From NCBI GenBank assembly GCA_003451635.1, contig DMAT01000290.1:1-8506 (forward strand): 8,506 nucleotides of DNA. Direction: 5' to 3'. This stretch comes from Syntrophus sp. (in: bacteria) (GTDB lineage Bacteria; Desulfobacterota; Syntrophia; Syntrophales; UBA8958). The notes under the pieces are model-generated. The model was not told the DNA's origin and searched no databases. It saw only the letters and a list, made by a program, of their open reading frames with translations. The translations under genes were made by a program, and so were the position numbers. This document shows positions 5,623 through 8,506 of the stretch, one piece after another (the stretch's first letter is position 1; each line of letters begins with the position of its first letter).

Positions 5623-7555
5623 GGGTCGCCTCCCTGGAAATGGGCTTACCGGTCTTGCAATCCCAGCCGCACTGGCGCCAGTAATCGCTCCGCATCTTTT
5701 CGATGTCCATGGTCCGGCCCTTGTTGGCCCCCCGGTTCTGGGGCGGCCGTCCGACGACGCGGTCCACGGCCCGGAAGGAGCGGGGATCGATACCGTGCTT
5801 GACATTGAAACGCTGTTTCAGGTCCTGGATAGCGGCGCCGATGGCCATGTATTCCTCCGGCGTTTTGCGCCATCCCGTGGCGGCGTTTAGCCATTCGAAG
5901 GTGGGAATCCGCGCTGCCCCGAGGAAAAGACCGAACATGCACAGCCCCGCCCCGTTGGCCACATTCATGAACCTGCTGCACGCCGCCGCCATGACGGCCT
6001 TCTCTTCATCGGCGACGTACTTCCGGTCCTTATGGTAAACCAGGGGCGGCCGCGGCAGGCCCCGGACCCGTTTCCAGAGCTGGAACATCTCGTAGTAGAG
6101 CTGGGCTCCGATGGTATGGCGGCCGGGCGTTGCTTCCACGGAATAATGGACGTTGAAACCAGGATCATTTCGCCCGTCATGCATGGGCAGTTCCTGCCCT
6201 CCGGCGTGCATGGCGAAAGCCTCCGCTCCCCTGCCGATCTTCCTGGCCGCCTGGACGGAACCGTCAGCGAGAAGGTCCCCGACCCCCTCGCGCCTGATCA
6301 TTTTCTCGATCAGGGTGATCATGGCGGCGGCGTTCCCCCAGGTCAGATCGAGGCCGTTCAGATCCTCCCTGGTCAGGATTCCCTGCTCATAACACTCCAT
6401 GGCGAAGGCTACCGTACCGCCGGCGGAGATGGTATCCATCCCCGCCCGGTTAAGCATCTCATTCATAGTGAAGATACTGTCCAGATCACCGTTCATGCAG
6501 AGACCGCCCAGGGCCAGGACCGACTCGTATTCCGGCTTATGGACCTCTCCATAGGGTCCTTTCGACGTGCAGACGCCGCCGCAGCCCAGGGGGCAGGAGT
6601 AGCAGTGATATTTGACCTTTTCCCGGGCCTTGAAGGCGTCGGGATTGACGGACAGTGATTTCCCGATCCCCCAGTCCTCATTGCTCCCCTTCCAGTTCAT
6701 GACGGGGGCGTCGCCCATCTCGACGGACATCTGGTTCATGCTCACCGTCCCCCACTTTTTCAGGAGGATCTTGTAAACCATGCCTTCCATGGCCATCTGG
6801 GTGGGCAAGACGCGCATGAGGGTTCCCACATAGGCCGCCAGGGGCCCGGAGATGAAGGGGGGCTGGAGCTGGACCCACTTGTTGCATTGCCGGCTCAGGC
6901 GCTGCATTTCCGTACGCTGATAAACGGGGATTCGCTTTTTGCCGTTGAGGACGAGGGCCTTGAGGCGTTTGGACCCCATGACGGCCCCCAGGCCAGAGCG
7001 GGCGGCGATCCGCCCCCGGTCGTTGCATATCCCGGAGATGAGGGAAAGGTTTTCTCCCGCCGGACCGATAGCGGCTACCCGGGCGTGACCCCCGGCCTCG
7101 GTAATGAGGTATTCCTCCGTCTCCGCCGTGTCCTTTCCCCAGAGGTGCCCGGCGTCCCTGAGTTCCGGCCGGCCATGATCAATGAGAAGATACACGGGCT
7201 TTTCGCTGACGCCGGTGAAGAAGATCCCATCGAAGCCGCAGCGTTTGATCGCCGGCGATAGGGTCCCGCCGCAATTGGCATCGCCCCAGCCGCCTGTGAG
7301 GGGAGATTTCCCCGCAACCATCCAGCGCCCCGTAAAGAGAGAACCCGTCCCGGTCAGCAGCCCGGAGACGAACCCGAGGATATTTTCCGGTCCCAGGGGA
7401 TCGGCCCCGGCGGGGATACGTTCAGAGAGGAGCCAGGCGGCAAGCCCTGTCCCGGAAAGGTATTTCTCATAGATTTCATCGGGAATCGCTTCTTCCCGGA
7501 ACTCTTTGACCGTCAGATCCACCCACAGAATCTTGCCCATATATCCCCGGTTCAT
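5612..7555 (-). CDS. Tungsten-type aldehyde:ferredoxin oxidoreductase family enzyme
   Basis: Members oxidise aldehydes to acids with ferredoxin, or the reverse, at a tungsten bis-pterin site. The 647-residue protein opens with GYMGKILWVDLT. It has the pterin-binding N-domain signatures GRWMVAGKSPLTGGWGDANC (76-95) and RIAARSGLGAVMGSKRLKA (182-200). The [4Fe-4S] ligands are C318, C321, C325 (CYSCPLGC) and C539 (NGAGLC). The two DxxGL(C/D) pterin motifs of archaeal AOR are present as NRAGMD (369-374) and NGAGLC (534-539), each with Asn for the first Asp. At 647 residues it exceeds the about 605 of Pyrococcus AOR. It has the long C-terminal tail (GRPPQNRG, then DYWRQCGWD) common in bacterial and BamB-like members, so the substrate class is open, including aromatic acyl-CoA chemistry. 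ATG 7555 has GAGGAG 6 nt upstream. An ATG 14 codons earlier lies inside the preceding gene and adds unlike sequence. Confidence 0.92.
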   Translation of the reverse strand: MNRGYMGKILWVDLTVKEFREEAIPDEIYEKYLSGTGLAAWLLSERIPAGADPLGPENILGFVSGLLTGTGSLFTGRWMVAGKSPLTGGWGDANCGGTLSPAIKRCGFDGIFFTGVSEKPVYLLIDHGRPELRDAGHLWGKDTAETEEYLITEAGGHARVAAIGPAGENLSLISGICNDRGRIAARSGLGAVMGSKRLKALVLNGKKRIPVYQRTEMQRLSRQCNKWVQLQPPFISGPLAAYVGTLMRVLPTQMAMEGMVYKILLKKWGTVSMNQMSVEMGDAPVMNWKGSNEDWGIGKSLSVNPDAFKAREKVKYHCYSCPLGCGGVCTSKGPYGEVHKPEYESVLALGGLCMNGDLDSIFTMNEMLNRAGMDTISAGGTVAFAMECYEQGILTREDLNGLDLTWGNAAAMITLIEKMIRREGVGDLLADGSVQAARKIGRGAEAFAMHAGGQELPMHDGRNDPGFNVHYSVEATPGRHTIGAQLYYEMFQLWKRVRGLPRPPLVYHKDRKYVADEEKAVMAAACSRFMNVANGAGLCMFGLFLGAARIPTFEWLNAATGWRKTPEEYMAIGAAIQDLKQRFNVKHGIDPRSFRAVDRVVGRPPQNRGANKGRTMDIEKMRSDYWRQCGWDCKTGKPISREATHVI

Positions 7556-7561
7556 AGTTCT

Positions 7562-7567
7562 CTCCTC
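7562..7567 (-). promoter_or_regulatory. Ribosome-binding site that sets the AOR start
   Basis: GAGGAG lies 6 nt before ATG 7555 and overlaps the TGA stop of the dehydrogenase (TGAGGAG). It favours 7555 over the upstream in-frame ATG at 7597 and implies re-initiation after the dehydrogenase. Confidence 0.75.
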
Positions 7568-8506
7568 ATGTTCTGATGCGGTCGGGATCAAGGGCAACCC
7601 CTTCCCAGGCCGCCTCCAGGACCATCAAAAAGTCATCGTAGTCCATGTCTTCGGGATTGTAGAAGATGGACCCGTCACCGAGGGCAGTCCGGGCGATATC
7701 CGGCAATCTTTCCCTGGCCACGGCGCGTTTCCCTTCGCGATCCAAAACCTCCTTGAAAAAGCGGGCGTGCCTCCCCCCCGAGGCGTCATGGAGATCCTGG
7801 TTCAGCTGGCGGATATAGGCAATAACCCGATCCACCCGCTGCTCCTTGGGGGTGCTGGCAAAGACATCGGAGCCGCCCATGGGGAAAAGAAGTTCTCCCA
7901 TGACGGCTTCCCGTTTATGACGGTTATACTCCAGCCCATAGGGCAAAAGGATGGCCATACAAGCCCCGTGGGGAACCCCGCAGACCGAACCGGTGGCGTG
8001 CCCCAGGGTATGGACCATGCCCACCATGGAGTTGGAAAAGGCCATGCCGGCAAGGGCAGCGGCGTTGGCCATCGCCAGGCGGGCCTCGCGATCAGAGGGG
8101 TTCCGGGTAACCTCGACGAGGTTCCCACTGATCAACCGGATCGCCGCGAGGGCCGTGGCGTCACTCAGGGGGTTTTTACTCAAGCCGTAGTAGGCCTCGA
8201 CGGCATGGGTCATGGCGTCCATACCCGTGGCGGCCGTGATGGCCGCCGGCAGGCTCAAGGTCATGCGGGAATCGAGAATAGATACGTCAGGAACGAGGAA
8301 ATAGCTTACAAAGGCCATTTTCAGATGCCGTTCATGATCCTTGACGACGGCCACAAGGGTGACTTCAGAGCCCGTCCCCGCGGTGGTCGGAACGGCGACG
8401 AGGGGCTTCAATGGCCTTTTCAGGGCTCCGGCGCCACTGAATTTCATGAGATCATTGGCATCCTCGGAAACAACGATGTTGATTTCCTTGGCCGTATCCA
8501 TGACGG
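7566..8506 (-). CDS. Iron-containing alcohol dehydrogenase (5' end off the window)
   Basis: About 313 codons are visible, running through the right edge. The first in-window residues read VMDTAKEINI, the end of the GGGSxxDTAK nucleotide-binding motif, so the Rossmann-like N-terminal part (roughly 90 residues) is missing. ATG 8501 is an internal Met of this motif, not the start. Counting from it, AVPTTAGTGSEVT is at 36-48. The metal ligands match E. coli FucO: D95 and H99 in GMDAMTHAVEAY, H164 in MVHTLGH and H178 in GVPHGACMAILLP, the last two exactly 14 apart as in FucO. The enzyme interconverts a primary alcohol and an aldehyde with NAD(P). The C-terminal half is intact and ends 10 nt before the AOR start, so the aldehyde product is a plausible substrate of the next enzyme. 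A variant of this family reduces other carbonyls, so the exact alcohol is unknown. Confidence 0.93.
   Translation of the reverse strand, partial: VMDTAKEINIVVSEDANDLMKFSGAGALKRPLKPLVAVPTTAGTGSEVTLVAVVKDHERHLKMAFVSYFLVPDVSILDSRMTLSLPAAITAATGMDAMTHAVEAYYGLSKNPLSDATALAAIRLISGNLVEVTRNPSDREARLAMANAAALAGMAFSNSMVGMVHTLGHATGSVCGVPHGACMAILLPYGLEYNRHKREAVMGELLFPMGGSDVFASTPKEQRVDRVIAYIRQLNQDLHDASGGRHARFFKEVLDREGKRAVARERLPDIARTALGDGSIFYNPEDMDYDDFLMVLEAAWEGVALDPDRIRT

Noticed and set aside
5623..5805. Longer N-terminus for the ferredoxin (start at 5805)
   Set aside because: The extension lies entirely within the AOR gene in a shadow frame and is low-complexity. ATG 5622 has a good ribosome site and fits the cluster motifs.
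5612..7555. Naming the AOR-family enzyme BamB (class II benzoyl-CoA reductase subunit)
   Set aside because: Length and C-terminal tail are compatible, but none of the other bam subunits is next to it and the neighbour is an alcohol dehydrogenase. The sequence alone does not decide it.

Overview
All genes that can be supported in this 8.5 kb window lie on the minus strand, so transcription runs from high to low coordinates. The likely source is an anaerobic, energy-limited bacterium, probably a syntroph or sulfate reducer of the Desulfobacterota (old Deltaproteobacteria) type. This is inferred from a tungsten-type aldehyde:ferredoxin oxidoreductase linked to an iron alcohol dehydrogenase and a four-cluster ferredoxin, plus the general look of the IS3 and HicAB accessory genes. 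No marker gene fixes the taxon.

Layout in transcription order. (1) 8506-5194: a tight metabolic operon of Fe-dependent alcohol dehydrogenase (5' end off the window), a 647-residue AOR-family oxidoreductase and a 142-residue ferredoxin with four [4Fe-4S] motifs. The genes are 10 nt apart and then overlap by 11 nt. The set could carry electrons from alcohol to aldehyde to acid, releasing NADH and reduced ferredoxin, or run in reverse. (2) 5168-4548: a hicA-hicB toxin-antitoxin pair with its own promoter. That promoter has a perfect palindrome in its spacer and appears to yield a leaderless hicA message. (3) 4266-3699: a 5'-truncated IS3-family transposase (orfB) with one likely element end. (4) 3590-998: two consecutive genes for unrecognised exported proteins (549 and 309 aa), 13 nt apart, forming a two-gene secreted unit. 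(5) 997-279: a long non-coding or decayed stretch. It holds an AT-rich segment, a possible frameshifted remnant of an IS3 orfA, and a strong 18-bp inverted repeat. (6) 278-1: the first 92 residues of an FkbM-type SAM-dependent methyltransferase that runs off the left edge.

The right third (about 5.2-8.5 kb) is conserved energy metabolism. The remainder is accessory DNA in which TA genes, IS debris and an unknown secreted pair are interleaved. No tRNA, rRNA, CRISPR array or convincing rho-independent terminator was seen.
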